The notes under the pieces were generated by a model. That model saw only the letters and a program-made list of their open reading frames with translations. It was not told the DNA's origin and did not search any database. A stretch of DNA of 43,355 nucleotides from a virus: positions 1-43,355 of IMG/VR virus record IMGVR_UViG_3300045996_000618. One strand, written 5' to 3'. Below, piece by piece: positions 24,039 through 32,249 of the stretch; the stretch's first letter is position 1, and each line of letters begins with the position of its first letter. A program made the position numbers and the translations under genes.

Positions 24039-24189
24039 TGACCGTGAACAACCATGCCGCCCCCACGCCAACAACCATAACGCAAAGCAGCCACGACTGG
24101 CCGGTTGGGAGCGGGTCGCTCGCTTGCCATCGGTCAAAGGCAAAGGCGGCAAGGATCGACACGGCGCATTGCGCCAATTCCATTCGCAT
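23956..24189 (-). CDS. Possible two-span membrane protein, antisense
   Basis: A 77-codon leftward frame between the third ejection gene and the first tail-fibre gene, overlapping the former's 3' end by 83 bases. It shows two hydrophobic helices, near residues 5-18 (LAQCAVSILAAFAF) and 33-52 (WLLCVMVVGVGAAWLFTVII), with charged ends. No clear ribosome binding site. The 168-base gap here would otherwise be empty, and two other antisense genes sit in comparable seams. Confidence 0.38.
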   Translation of the reverse strand: MRMELAQCAVSILAAFAFDRWQASDPLPTGQSWLLCVMVVGVGAAWLFTVIIARLPARYSRWLLQAPAGPSARHREP

Positions 24190-24206
24190 GCGGGAAATAT
24201 AAGCCC

Positions 24207-25229
24207 ATGGCCACTGTAATCAATCCCTTCGTCGCGGTAGACGGCAACGGCCACGTCCGGGCCAATGCCAAGCTCTACTTCTACCAGACCGGCACGACTA
24301 CGCCGCAGAACACCTTTACGGATGCGGCCCTGACGGTCACGGCCACCAATCCTGTGGTTGCCGATAGCAATGGCCTGTTCACGGCCATGTACCTGGGCGA
24401 CCCGCCGGACTTCACGGCCTACAAGGCGATCCTCAAGGATTCGGCTGATGTGACGGTGTGGACGGCCGACCCGATCGCGGGCGCTCCGATCTCGACGCCC
24501 GTTTCAGCCTCCCTGCTGCGAGGGTATCTGGCTGGCCTTCAGCGCACGGCAAACACGACAACCACGCTGACCCTGAGCGATGGCGTCTGCGTCGATGACA
24601 CCCGAACGGCAGTGCTGAGCCTGGAGGCGGGGACAATCAACTTCGCCACGGTCGGCGCAGATGGACTGGACGCGGGCTCGATTGCCGCCGCTACGTCCTA
24701 CCATATCTTCGCCATCGGCAAGACGGACGGGACGGTGGCGCGTCTTGCTTCCACCAGCCCGACCAGCCCGACCATGCCTTCCGGCTACACGCTGAAGCGC
24801 CGGATTATGAGCGTCAGGACAATAGCTGGCGCCGCGACCCTTCCCAACTTCGTCCAGCTTGGCGACGAGTTCCTGTTGTCGGCAACGATCAGCGCCAACA
24901 CATTCAGCGTTACAGGAGTTGCCGCCACTATTTCACTGGCGGCGGGAATGCCTACCGGCGTTCAGATGATGGCGAAAATTCGGGCGAGGGCTGGAAACTC
25001 CGTCACTTCCGGAGCCCTTTTTTACTCACCGGACCAGGGCGCCGAAACGCTCGATACGCCGAATGGCAACGACTCTCTTGCGTGGACGGGCAACACGCAG
25101 GCAGCGGGTGAGTTCCGGATACGCACCAACACCAATGCCCAGATCAATGCCGTGTCCGGAGAGTTGACTGGGGCGACCGGCGGTATCGCCGTCATTGGCT
25201 GGGAAGACACGCGCGGCAGGGACGATTGA
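24207..25229 (+). CDS. Tail fibre/appendage protein
   Basis: 340 residues from ATG 24207. The N-terminus contains GNGHVRANAKLYFYQTGTTT and PVVADSNGLF followed by KAILKDSADVTVW, a recurrent phage tail-fibre N-terminal domain that attaches the fibre to the tail. The remainder is beta-rich with a jelly-roll-like C-terminal part. First of a run of likely receptor-binding or tail-surface proteins. Confidence 0.8.
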   Translation: MATVINPFVAVDGNGHVRANAKLYFYQTGTTTPQNTFTDAALTVTATNPVVADSNGLFTAMYLGDPPDFTAYKAILKDSADVTVWTADPIAGAPISTPVSASLLRGYLAGLQRTANTTTTLTLSDGVCVDDTRTAVLSLEAGTINFATVGADGLDAGSIAAATSYHIFAIGKTDGTVARLASTSPTSPTMPSGYTLKRRIMSVRTIAGAATLPNFVQLGDEFLLSATISANTFSVTGVAATISLAAGMPTGVQMMAKIRARAGNSVTSGALFYSPDQGAETLDTPNGNDSLAWTGNTQAAGEFRIRTNTNAQINAVSGELTGATGGIAVIGWEDTRGRDD

Positions 25230-26311
25230 TGACCTTCCGCGACTCCCACGTCTACGGCTTCCGCGACCTTGGCCCGGCAACGGCGATCGGGCAGAACGCC
25301 TATATCGTGCATCTGCCCCCGCGATGCCCCGACGTGGTTCGCATCATCGGCGCCGAGCTGAACGCACAGAACTGGAACCCCTATGTGGTGGGGACATACT
25401 TCCTGTCTGTCGGGCTCGATCCGGGTGGGCGCTACTGCAAGACGGCGGGTTTCCCGGCTACCCAGGTTGGCGGCTACTCGGGCCTGCAGGGGCTGGCGCT
25501 ATTGCCGATCATTCCCATCGAGTACGGCGGGGATCAGTCCAAGGCACGACACTTCTCGCCGGGCTATCTATACGACCGCACGGCGGGCGACTGCATAGTG
25601 GTAGATTTGGCCTATGGCGGTGGCGGCGACTTCTATCTCCGCGTCGAATGGGAGGCCGAAGAGCGTTACGCCTGGGATCTCGACACGCATCTGTTGATGC
25701 ACTTCGATGAGTGGCAGGGCACCGACACCGACCTTTGCGCGTGGCCGCACCTGACCAACATCCTGGGCGATGGCCGCTTCTCGACCGAGCAAGCGAAGTT
25801 CGGCCGCGCATCCTTCAAGCCCGCCACCACGTCGGCCGGCGTCATACGTATCTGGTATGCCAACGATCTCAACCTCCAGTGGGGTGACTGGACATGGGAG
25901 GCGTTCGTGCGGCCCGCCGATCACGACAATAACAAGATCATCCTGACGCAGGGCGACGGCTACAGCCCCGTCATGCTGAAGCAGGCAGGCAACACCTTTG
26001 AGTTTCGCGCATCAGTAAGCGGCACAAACTGGGACGTCATCCAGTCGATGGGCTCGGCGCCGGTCGATACCTGGGTGCATCTGGCGGCGGTGCGCTCTGG
26101 CAGCGAGATCAAACTGTACCGCGACGGTGTGCAGCAAGGCGCCACGATCACGAGCGTCACGCACCTGCACAGCTCCGGCGCGGACTGGTTCATTGGCGCG
26201 GCCGGCACATCCATGGTCGAGCCCTTCCGGGGCTACATCGACGAGGTGCGGTTCTCCAAGGTGGCGCGCGATCCCGCGAGCTTCCCGCCTACCGAGGCTT
26301 ACCCGTCATGA
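25229..26311 (+). CDS. Tail appendage protein with LamG-like jelly roll
   Basis: About 360 residues from ATG 25229, overlapping the previous stop. Residues about 150-350 form a concanavalin/LamG-like domain: LLMHFDEWQGTDTDL, FGRASFKPA, WTWEAFVRPAD, WVHLAAVRSGSEIKLYRDG and YIDEVRFSKVARD. The N-terminal 140 residues are an unrelated beta-rich module. Such domains bind glycans, so a role in host surface contact is likely. Confidence 0.85.
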   Translation: MTFRDSHVYGFRDLGPATAIGQNAYIVHLPPRCPDVVRIIGAELNAQNWNPYVVGTYFLSVGLDPGGRYCKTAGFPATQVGGYSGLQGLALLPIIPIEYGGDQSKARHFSPGYLYDRTAGDCIVVDLAYGGGGDFYLRVEWEAEERYAWDLDTHLLMHFDEWQGTDTDLCAWPHLTNILGDGRFSTEQAKFGRASFKPATTSAGVIRIWYANDLNLQWGDWTWEAFVRPADHDNNKIILTQGDGYSPVMLKQAGNTFEFRASVSGTNWDVIQSMGSAPVDTWVHLAAVRSGSEIKLYRDGVQQGATITSVTHLHSSGADWFIGAAGTSMVEPFRGYIDEVRFSKVARDPASFPPTEAYPS

Positions 26312-26466
26312 CGGCGCGGCAGCCTATCCCCCATGGCGTCATAGAGCGCGTCTCCCTCAAGGGGATCGGGCGGCTCGGCCTTGTGCAGCTTTTCGACTTC
26401 GGTGCGCAGCGCGCGGAGGGCGGTTTCAGCCTCGCGCAGCAGCTCCATCAATCTTCGCGTGTCCAT
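26299..26466 (-). CDS. Small coiled-coil protein, antisense in the tail module
   Basis: 55 residues encoded leftward from ATG 26466. The first 35 residues are a clean amphipathic helix (MELLREAETALRALRTEVEK), then a Pro-rich hinge and an acidic end. Codon use is good for this genome, whereas the plus-strand frame over the same bases (26308-26490) has a composition like a shadow. It fills the gap between two rightward tail genes. Function unknown. Confidence 0.6.
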   Translation of the reverse strand: MDTRRLMELLREAETALRALRTEVEKLHKAEPPDPLEGDALYDAMGDRLPRRHDG

Positions 26467-26512
26467 CCCTTCACCCTATCACCAGCCTAAGCGTTCGCCA
26501 CGGAGTTTCGCA

Positions 26513-26839
26513 ATGGCTGACTATGACATTCTGACATTCACCCCGCACAACGGCGGGCAGGGCGTCCGGCTCACGGTGACAGCCGTGGCGTCTGTGCCCG
26601 TAGGCATTCCCTGCCCCAGTCGAGACGACTCCGAGTCGCCCATTCGCATCAGGGTCGCCAACCTTGGCAGTGTGGCCGCCTCCATCAACCTCTTTGGAAC
26701 GGCGTCCCTGACAAACATGGCGATCCTGCCTGGCACCGTCGAAATGTTCGGCATTGCGCCAAACTCTGGCTTGGCGATCAGCGCCATTACCGAGGCGGGG
26801 GAAACCACCCTTTCTGTAGTGGCGGGGATCGGAACGTGA
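26513..26839 (+). CDS. Small beta-rich tail protein
   Basis: 108 residues from ATG 26513, with CGGAG upstream. All-beta pattern (YDILTFTPHNGGQGVRLTV, then IRIRVANLGSVAASINLFG), consistent with a small virion domain or a tail-tip accessory. No family is recognised. Confidence 0.6.
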   Translation: MADYDILTFTPHNGGQGVRLTVTAVASVPVGIPCPSRDDSESPIRIRVANLGSVAASINLFGTASLTNMAILPGTVEMFGIAPNSGLAISAITEAGETTLSVVAGIGT

Positions 26840-27642
26840 GCGACTGGCGCAAATCCAACGACATGGATGACTACGCCGCCAAATGGCGTGAGGAACGCAG
26901 CGACGGGGAGGGGCCGCCGCCGATCTCCACGCGGCGATGGAACGTCAGGTACGGCGGCGGTGCCGCGAGCTGGTCGCCGTTAGACCTTGGCTCACAGCTT
27001 GTCGGCTTCTTCGACTTCAGCCGGTATGGCGAAGCTAGCACCGTGAGCGACCTTGTGTCGGGGCAGGCGTTCACCGCCGCTGGCAGCGTGGCGCTCGGGA
27101 CGGGGCTGAATGGCCGAAGAGCAGCGATCCTCGACGGCACGGACGATTGCTTTGAATGCGTCGGCATTCCAACGGCGTGGCCGACTGGCGCCAATCCGGC
27201 AACGATCTTTGCCGTCGTCAACCAGACTGCGCTGGTGGCGGACACAGGCACTCGAATCATTGCCGGCTGGGGCACGGGCGCTGCAGCCACCACCACGTTC
27301 CTGACGCGAGTGGTTGTGTCCGGGCAGAACAGAATCCGGATGCAGACGGGCGATAACGCAGTAGGCAAAAGCTCGACACTCACCGCCGATTTCTCAGGCC
27401 GCAAGCTGGTGATCGGCACATCGAGCGGCACGGAGGTCGCCGCGTCGATGGATAGCTTGACCTCCACGCCGACCGCTGTCGTGCCGGCAGTTGGCACCAC
27501 GAGAACGCGGCTCTTTGCCGGTTCCGGTGCGGGCGCTGCGACGTTCTTCCAGGGTGATTGCAGCTACTTGGGCGTCGTTGCTGGAAGCCTGAGCGCCGGA
27601 AACCTCGCCTTGCTGCGGGCTTGGGGCGAGTCGGTGAAGTAG
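26836..27642 (+). CDS. Tail protein with lectin-like domain and scaffold-like N-terminus
   Basis: 268 residues from GTG 26836, overlapping the previous stop. Residues 3-18 read DWRKSNDMDDYAAKWR, closely matching the end of the scaffold (DWRAANDMDAYAAGWR). From about residue 55 it has a concanavalin-like pattern (QLVGFFDFSRYGEASTVSDL, then RRAAILDGTDDCFECVG and the ATIFAVVNQ strand). The lectin-like part suggests surface binding; the N-terminal motif may be an assembly tag. Confidence 0.7.
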   Translation: MSDWRKSNDMDDYAAKWREERSDGEGPPPISTRRWNVRYGGGAASWSPLDLGSQLVGFFDFSRYGEASTVSDLVSGQAFTAAGSVALGTGLNGRRAAILDGTDDCFECVGIPTAWPTGANPATIFAVVNQTALVADTGTRIIAGWGTGAAATTTFLTRVVVSGQNRIRMQTGDNAVGKSSTLTADFSGRKLVIGTSSGTEVAASMDSLTSTPTAVVPAVGTTRTRLFAGSGAGAATFFQGDCSYLGVVAGSLSAGNLALLRAWGESVK

Positions 27643-27644
27643 CG

Positions 27645-29675
27645 ATGTTGCGCTCGGCCATCACCAACCCAACGGGCGGCTCCTACGGTCGAATGTCTCG
27701 ACTGAGGTTTCCTCGCGGCTTTCTTCGGTTGCTCACGCCCCCGCCGGAGCCGCCACCGCCGATGCAGGAGGAAACCTTGGATTGGCTGGCGCGTAACGGC
27801 ATTTACGCCCCAGTCGATGCTCTGGCCATTGAGGCCGCCAACACCTTCATTTACCGGGGGCTGACCGAGGGCTGGTACGCCGCCGCCGTGGACTTCGGCA
27901 TCGCCGTTGGCGAAAGCTGGCAGGCCGCATTCGAGGGCGTGAAGGGCATCTATACCTTCGCGGCCGGCCAGTTGATCGGCAGCGCGCCGGAAAACCAGCT
28001 TTACTGGGGCGTCACGTTCGACGGAGCTTCGGCCTGGAATACCAATGTCTTCTATGACGTGGCGGGCGGGCGCGACCCGAGCGGGGCCAAGTTCGGGCTA
28101 GGCGTCGCCCTGACCAGCAATTTGAACAGCGTCTCCGCTTTCGAGATCGGTTGTTATGAGCCCATTTCCGACATTCAGGTATCACAGCAAGCAAGCGGCG
28201 GCCTTCGATCACTGGCCCGCCTGACGGGCGGCTCCCTCACCTTTGGCGACTCCAACTCGCTTGGCGTGACGTGCTCGTATCATACGGCCCAAGGCGCAGC
28301 GAGCCTGTGCAGCAGCGGCATCATTACATCGAGCGCAACAACGGCAGTTGCTCTGCCACACGCCAAGCTGTGCATCGGCAAGGGCGGCGCCACGGGCAAC
28401 ACCTTCAGCCCCAACACCATCCAAGTCTGGGTCGACTGGAACGAGATGACAGACGCTCTCTATCTGTCGTTCCTCGACGCCTGCAATGAGCTGCTGGTCA
28501 ACCTCGGCATCTGGGACGAGGTCCAGCAGTTGGCGGCAGAGCCGGACCAGGGGCCAAACGCCTTCGGCAAAGACGCTATTGACGACGTTACGCCGCTCGA
28601 TCTGACCATTCGTCGCTTCGTGACGCCGCCTGCCACCGACCTGATCGACGGCGACACCTACACGCGGTTTCCGGTGACTTGGGCGTGGTCGCGCCCGATC
28701 GGCGCAGTGCCGAGTTCGACATGGACGCCTCCTCGGAGCGGCGGACATATCGAGTGGTTCTGGGGCGACAGGAAGAACGTTCTGCTTCCCGGCGATCCGG
28801 TAAACCTCAACATCACGCCCAACGACAGCGGGTTTCAGGGGCTCGCCACGCTGCCCAAGGTGAACAATCTTCACTGCCGGCCTTGCTACACGACTTCCGA
28901 AAAGGCTATCGGCGCCTCGCTGACGCGCCTGGCGTACAGTTGGGGCGCGGAGGATCGGGACGACCCGCTGTTCCCCCTTGGGGGGTATCTCGACTATGCC
29001 GAGGCCTACGGGCTGGACGCCGACCAAGTCGTCGCAAACACGCAGGCGGTGATCGACAAGGACACCATATTCGATGATGTCCTGATCGGCTACGCCGTGT
29101 CGTGGGACTGGGTGATCCTGCCTCGCGGCCGCGAGATCGACCTGACGAACTTCGCGAATAAGCGCGCCGGCTGCGACTACGAATCAGCCGACAACCGCAC
29201 GCCGGCGCAGAACCTGGACTTTCATCTACAGGCCGCCCGCATCGTTGCCGCACAGGGCGGCTATTACGAGTTCTATCCGCACATCATCAACCTTGGAAAC
29301 GGCGAGCAGGCTGGCTTCGACCAGTCGAACCTCTGGCAGCTCATGGCAGAGCCCAACTGCCTTTGCACTGTCGTTGCGTCTCGCCGGCAAACGACCGGCA
29401 CGATTCGTCAGTCGCTTGACGCGCAGGTCGATATGTACCGCGGCCCCCTGCTGGATAAGCCCATCGACTGGTCGAAGATTCTGCTGCTGCTCCAGATCGG
29501 TGTGGGCACGAGTGGCTTTATCACCGTGCCTTGGGCGCAGGATTGCCGGCAGTGGCTCTTGGATAACGGCGTCACGGAACTTGTCCTCTCCGGCAGCGGC
29601 TCTCCGATGGGTGGCCCGCTTACTCGCAACTACAACCAGGTGATAGCGACCATGTGCGGATTACCCACCGAATGA
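27645..29675 (+). CDS. Large putative tail/receptor-binding protein
   Basis: 676 residues from ATG 27645; an upstream in-frame start is possible but would lie inside the previous gene. Pro-rich N-terminus (TPPPEPPPPM), a beta-rich segment with VWVDWNEMTDALYLSFLDAC, then a C-terminal half (about 400-670) with an alternating helix/strand pattern, WILPRGREIDLTNFANKR and QGGYYEFYPHIINLGNGEQ, that suggests a TIM-barrel-like enzyme. A glycan-degrading tail spike is possible, but no family could be named. Largest protein of the tail end. Confidence 0.7.
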   Translation: MLRSAITNPTGGSYGRMSRLRFPRGFLRLLTPPPEPPPPMQEETLDWLARNGIYAPVDALAIEAANTFIYRGLTEGWYAAAVDFGIAVGESWQAAFEGVKGIYTFAAGQLIGSAPENQLYWGVTFDGASAWNTNVFYDVAGGRDPSGAKFGLGVALTSNLNSVSAFEIGCYEPISDIQVSQQASGGLRSLARLTGGSLTFGDSNSLGVTCSYHTAQGAASLCSSGIITSSATTAVALPHAKLCIGKGGATGNTFSPNTIQVWVDWNEMTDALYLSFLDACNELLVNLGIWDEVQQLAAEPDQGPNAFGKDAIDDVTPLDLTIRRFVTPPATDLIDGDTYTRFPVTWAWSRPIGAVPSSTWTPPRSGGHIEWFWGDRKNVLLPGDPVNLNITPNDSGFQGLATLPKVNNLHCRPCYTTSEKAIGASLTRLAYSWGAEDRDDPLFPLGGYLDYAEAYGLDADQVVANTQAVIDKDTIFDDVLIGYAVSWDWVILPRGREIDLTNFANKRAGCDYESADNRTPAQNLDFHLQAARIVAAQGGYYEFYPHIINLGNGEQAGFDQSNLWQLMAEPNCLCTVVASRRQTTGTIRQSLDAQVDMYRGPLLDKPIDWSKILLLLQIGVGTSGFITVPWAQDCRQWLLDNGVTELVLSGSGSPMGGPLTRNYNQVIATMCGLPTE

Positions 29676-29845
29676 GCGCGCGCAGCAACGGCAAGCCCCT
29701 CTGGTGGGTCCGTCCCATGGACGGGATGACGATCGACGAGGGCAAGGGCCACGTCTTTGCCGGCACCGATGCCGAGATGGGAGAGCATCTCCGCGACCTG
29801 CACCGGGAGACCGGCAAGCAGCACGCGGCAACGAGCGTCGAGTAA
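29672..29845 (+). CDS. Small hypothetical protein
   Basis: 57 residues, ATG 29672 overlapping the previous stop. Sequence includes KPLWWVRPMDGMTIDEGKGH and a short acidic helix. No recognised family. Confidence 0.55.
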   Translation: MSARSNGKPLWWVRPMDGMTIDEGKGHVFAGTDAEMGEHLRDLHRETGKQHAATSVE

Positions 29846-29915
29846 AGCAGCGGCCCCTGAGCACGCGGACACGTACCCAGGGACCTGACCACCAACCCGC
29901 CCAAGGAGCGGATCA

Positions 29916-30338
29916 ATGGCTGAGATGACGATAGGAGACTGCAAAAAGGCCGTCAGTGCGATTCTACACGTCGCGGCGGCAATCTTTGTGATCTCAGCGT
30001 GGTTTTTGCCACAGACGGCATTCGCGCAGAGCGGCGCGCACGGAGACGGGCATGCAGAGCACCATGATTGGTACAAGGATCTCAAGCAGCCCGGCACGGG
30101 ATTCTCGTGCTGCAACGGCGACAGTGTGGACGCCGATGGCAACCCGCGCGAGGGCGACTGCCGGCCGACACGAGCGGACCTGCGCGAGGATGGCTGGTGG
30201 GCCGTTATCAACGGGCATTGGACCCGCGTTCCGGCCAGTGCGGTGCTGAAGGAGCAGGCGGCCGATGGTCGGTCCCATATCTGCGCCGGGAAGTCGGGCT
30301 TCATCTATTGCTTCCTCGCCGGAAGCCCAAAAATCTGA
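29916..30338 (+). CDS. Secreted Cys-containing hypothetical protein
   Basis: 140 residues, with AAGGAG 9 bases before ATG 29916. N-terminal hydrophobic helix (about 13-36, SAILHVAAAIFVISAWFLP) with AFAQ suggests a cleaved signal. The mature part has HDWYKDLKQPGTGFSCCNGD and later HICAGKSGFIYCF, probably two disulphides. This type recurs in alphaproteobacteria and their phages without an assigned function. Position just before lysis genes suggests a periplasmic role. Confidence 0.7.
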   Translation: MAEMTIGDCKKAVSAILHVAAAIFVISAWFLPQTAFAQSGAHGDGHAEHHDWYKDLKQPGTGFSCCNGDSVDADGNPREGDCRPTRADLREDGWWAVINGHWTRVPASAVLKEQAADGRSHICAGKSGFIYCFLAGSPKI

Positions 30339-30351
30339 CTGGAGGGAGTTT

Positions 30352-30687
30352 GTGACCGACGTAGCCCCCAAAATGGACAACCGGGTTTCGACCGGAAACC
30401 TGCTCACGCTGATTGCGCTGCTGATCGCGGGCGCGGTCGCCTGGGGAACTTCGCAGGGTGACATCAAGGCGTTGGCGCAGCGGGTCGATGCCGGCGAGAA
30501 GCGCGACGACAAGACGGCCGACACGCTGGGCGAAGTGAAGGGCGCGATCATCGAGCTCAAGGCGGACAGTAAGGCCATTAAGTCTGATGTCGAGCGGCAG
30601 GGCCGGCAGATGGACCGGATCGAACTGTTGATCCGCGAGCTGCGGTCGACGCCGCCACCACCCTCGCCAACCCCACCCCCTCGATAA
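30352..30687 (+). CDS. Membrane-anchored coiled-coil protein, possible holin
   Basis: 111 residues from GTG 30352, with GGAGGG 6 bases upstream. One transmembrane helix near residues 17-36 (LLTLIALLIAGAVAWG) is followed by a coiled coil (about 40-95, KADSKAIKSDVERQGRQMDR) and a Pro-rich end. It sits directly before the endolysin, where a holin or lysis regulator is expected, but single-span topology with a long coiled coil is also seen in other lysis accessory proteins. Confidence 0.6.
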   Translation: MTDVAPKMDNRVSTGNLLTLIALLIAGAVAWGTSQGDIKALAQRVDAGEKRDDKTADTLGEVKGAIIELKADSKAIKSDVERQGRQMDRIELLIRELRSTPPPPSPTPPPR

Positions 30688-30696
30688 GGAAAGAAC

Positions 30697-31452
30697 ATGA
30701 AGATCAGCCCCAAGGGCCGCGACCTGATCGCAGAGTTTGAAGGTCTCCGCTTGACGGCCTACCTCTGCCCGGCAGGCGTCTGGACGATCGGCTACGGCCA
30801 CACCAGGGGCGTGAAGCCCGGCGACACGCTGGACAGCCCCACCCACGCCAAGGTGCTTCTGGACGAAGATCTGGCCGAATGGGCGGCCGATGTCGCAAAG
30901 CTCCTTGAAGGCACGAACACCACGCAGCACGAGTTCGACGCCATGGGCTCTCTTGCCTTCAACATCGGTGTCCCCGGCTTCTCAAAGTCCACCGTCCTGC
31001 GGCTGCACAAGGCGGGCGACAAGAACGGGGCGGCCCGCGCCTTCGGCATGTGGAACAAGGCGACGGTCAACGGCAAGCTGGTGGAGCTGGCGGGTCTCAC
31101 CAGGCGGCGCGCGGCCGAGGCGGCCCTGTACCTCACGCCCGACATGCTGATCGCGACGCAGGACGCCCCGGCGCTGCCAATGCCGCAAGAGGTGAAAGCC
31201 GAGGTCAAGGCCAGCTCGAGCCAGTCGGTGATTGCCGGAGGCGTCTCGGTGGCGGCCGGCGCCAGCACGATCGCGGCGCAGATCGACACCATCACGCCCG
31301 TGATTCAGAGCGTCACCACCTTCGGCGCGTCGCTCAACTCGGTGATGAAGCTGGGCGCGCTCACCCTCTCTATCGTGGCCTTCGTGGCGGTGGGCTACAT
31401 GCTGATCCGCTACATCATCAAGAAGCGCCGCGGCGAGATCGTGTCGTCATGA
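30697..31452 (+). CDS. GH24 lysozyme endolysin with C-terminal membrane region
   Basis: 251 residues. The E-8-C-5-T triad is present: Glu 15 (EFEG), Cys 24 (in AYLCPAG), Thr 30 (VWTIGYGHT). Cys in place of the T4 Asp marks the P22/R21-type subgroup. The lysozyme domain ends near residue 155. A C-terminal extension holds a small-residue helix (VIAGGVSVAAGASTIAA) and a strong transmembrane helix (about 221-241, LTLSIVAFVAVGYMLIRYI) ending in KKRRGE. There is no N-terminal signal anchor. It cuts peptidoglycan for lysis; the tail probably holds it at the membrane. Confidence 0.93.
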   Translation: MKISPKGRDLIAEFEGLRLTAYLCPAGVWTIGYGHTRGVKPGDTLDSPTHAKVLLDEDLAEWAADVAKLLEGTNTTQHEFDAMGSLAFNIGVPGFSKSTVLRLHKAGDKNGAARAFGMWNKATVNGKLVELAGLTRRRAAEAALYLTPDMLIATQDAPALPMPQEVKAEVKASSSQSVIAGGVSVAAGASTIAAQIDTITPVIQSVTTFGASLNSVMKLGALTLSIVAFVAVGYMLIRYIIKKRRGEIVSS

Positions 31453-31504
31453 GCGCCGGACTGTGTGGAACCCGCTTCCAGACTTCCGGCAGACTGAGGA
31501 AGGG

Positions 31505-31518
31505 GTCGCTGCAGCGAC
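31505..31518. repeat. 14-bp perfect palindrome
   Basis: GTCGCTGCAGCGAC is a perfect palindrome in the 94-base gap between endolysin and inner spanin. No T-run follows. It could form a small hairpin modulating spanin translation; no protein is assigned. Confidence 0.4.
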
Positions 31519-31546
31519 GACCGCCGCAGCGCGCGGAGCATAGCAC

Positions 31547-31804
31547 ATGATGGCGCTTTGGACAGCCTTCAAAGGCAGCAAGGTCTTTGTCTATCTGGCG
31601 ATCGCGGGCGCAGTGCTGGCGGCGATCGCCGTGGCTGTGGCCCGCGTGTTCAGCGCAGGGAAGGCGGTTGAACAGGCAAAACAGATGCGCCGCGAAGGCG
31701 AGATGAGGAACAAAGCCGATGAAGCAGAACGCATGGTTGATCGCGCTGGCGATGGTGAGCTTGACGAGCTGCGCCGGAAGTGGACGCGGCCCGGCCCCCA
31801 ATAG
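31547..31804 (+). CDS. Inner-membrane spanin (Rz-like)
   Basis: 85 residues (ATG 31547 or the adjacent ATG 31550). An N-terminal transmembrane helix (about 14-36, FVYLAIAGAVLAAIAVAVAR) is followed by a charged periplasmic helix (VEQAKQMRREGEMRNKADEA). Short for Rz but typical of i-spanins with embedded partners. It would bridge to the outer-membrane lipoprotein encoded in another frame from 31719 and disrupt the outer membrane in the last step of lysis. Confidence 0.85.
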   Translation: MMALWTAFKGSKVFVYLAIAGAVLAAIAVAVARVFSAGKAVEQAKQMRREGEMRNKADEAERMVDRAGDGELDELRRKWTRPGPQ

Positions 31805-31922
31805 CTTCTGCGACAACGCCAAGCCGATCTATTTCGACGTGGCCGACAAGATGACCCGCCAGACAGAAAAGGCGATCATCGTGCACAATGAAAAGGGCGC
31901 GGCGCTCTGTGGGTGGAAGTAA
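31719..31922 (+). CDS. Outer-membrane spanin lipoprotein (Rz1-like)
   Basis: 67 residues starting 86 bases inside the inner-spanin gene in another frame and ending 118 bases beyond it. Signal MKQNAWLIALAMVSLTSC has the lipobox LTSC with Cys 18. The mature part is short (KPIYFDVADKMTRQTEKAII). The overlapping arrangement is the classical Rz/Rz1 pattern, which supports both calls. Confidence 0.88.
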   Translation: MKQNAWLIALAMVSLTSCAGSGRGPAPNSFCDNAKPIYFDVADKMTRQTEKAIIVHNEKGAALCGWK

Positions 31923-32249
31923 CTACGGGCCGGGCTTGATACCGACTGATTGCGCACCGGGTGCCGCGCCGTCTCTACGCCGCCCTCGGTCGCACAATCT
32001 CTTCAGGGCGACCGGCTGAGAAGCGGTCCTCGGGTGTAACGTGTCCTTCCACGCCGCCGTAGCACTGTGCATTCTACCAGAACAAACACGGGCGGCAATA
32101 CGCGATACGAAGTGCGCTATCCCGCTCTCTGACAGGGTGCGCTAGTAGGGCAGTACCCACTGTTCAGGCAGATGAGGAAGATGGAGAAGGGGTAGGGGTG
32201 CCTTTGGGTCGCGCTTCACCGCCTGAGTTTATTCTGTTATAGATGCCGC
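31923..32249. other. Gene-free convergent region after the lysis genes
   Basis: No credible frame on either strand. Late rightward transcription ends here and early leftward transcription from 40.6 kb arrives from the other side. Short inverted repeats exist (GACCG / CGGTC around a nine-base loop near 32009), but no stem followed by a T-run is clear enough to call a terminator. The right end runs into the second tRNA-like element. Confidence 0.5.

Noticed and set aside
26308-26490. 60-codon plus-strand ORF overlapping the LamG gene stop
   Set aside because: The opposite strand encodes a clean coiled-coil protein over the same bases; the plus frame has no domain-like composition.
31449-31550. 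33-codon ORF between endolysin and inner spanin
   Set aside because: ATGA overlaps exist at both ends, but the product is Arg/Gln-rich without structure and the region holds a palindrome; not enough to call a gene.
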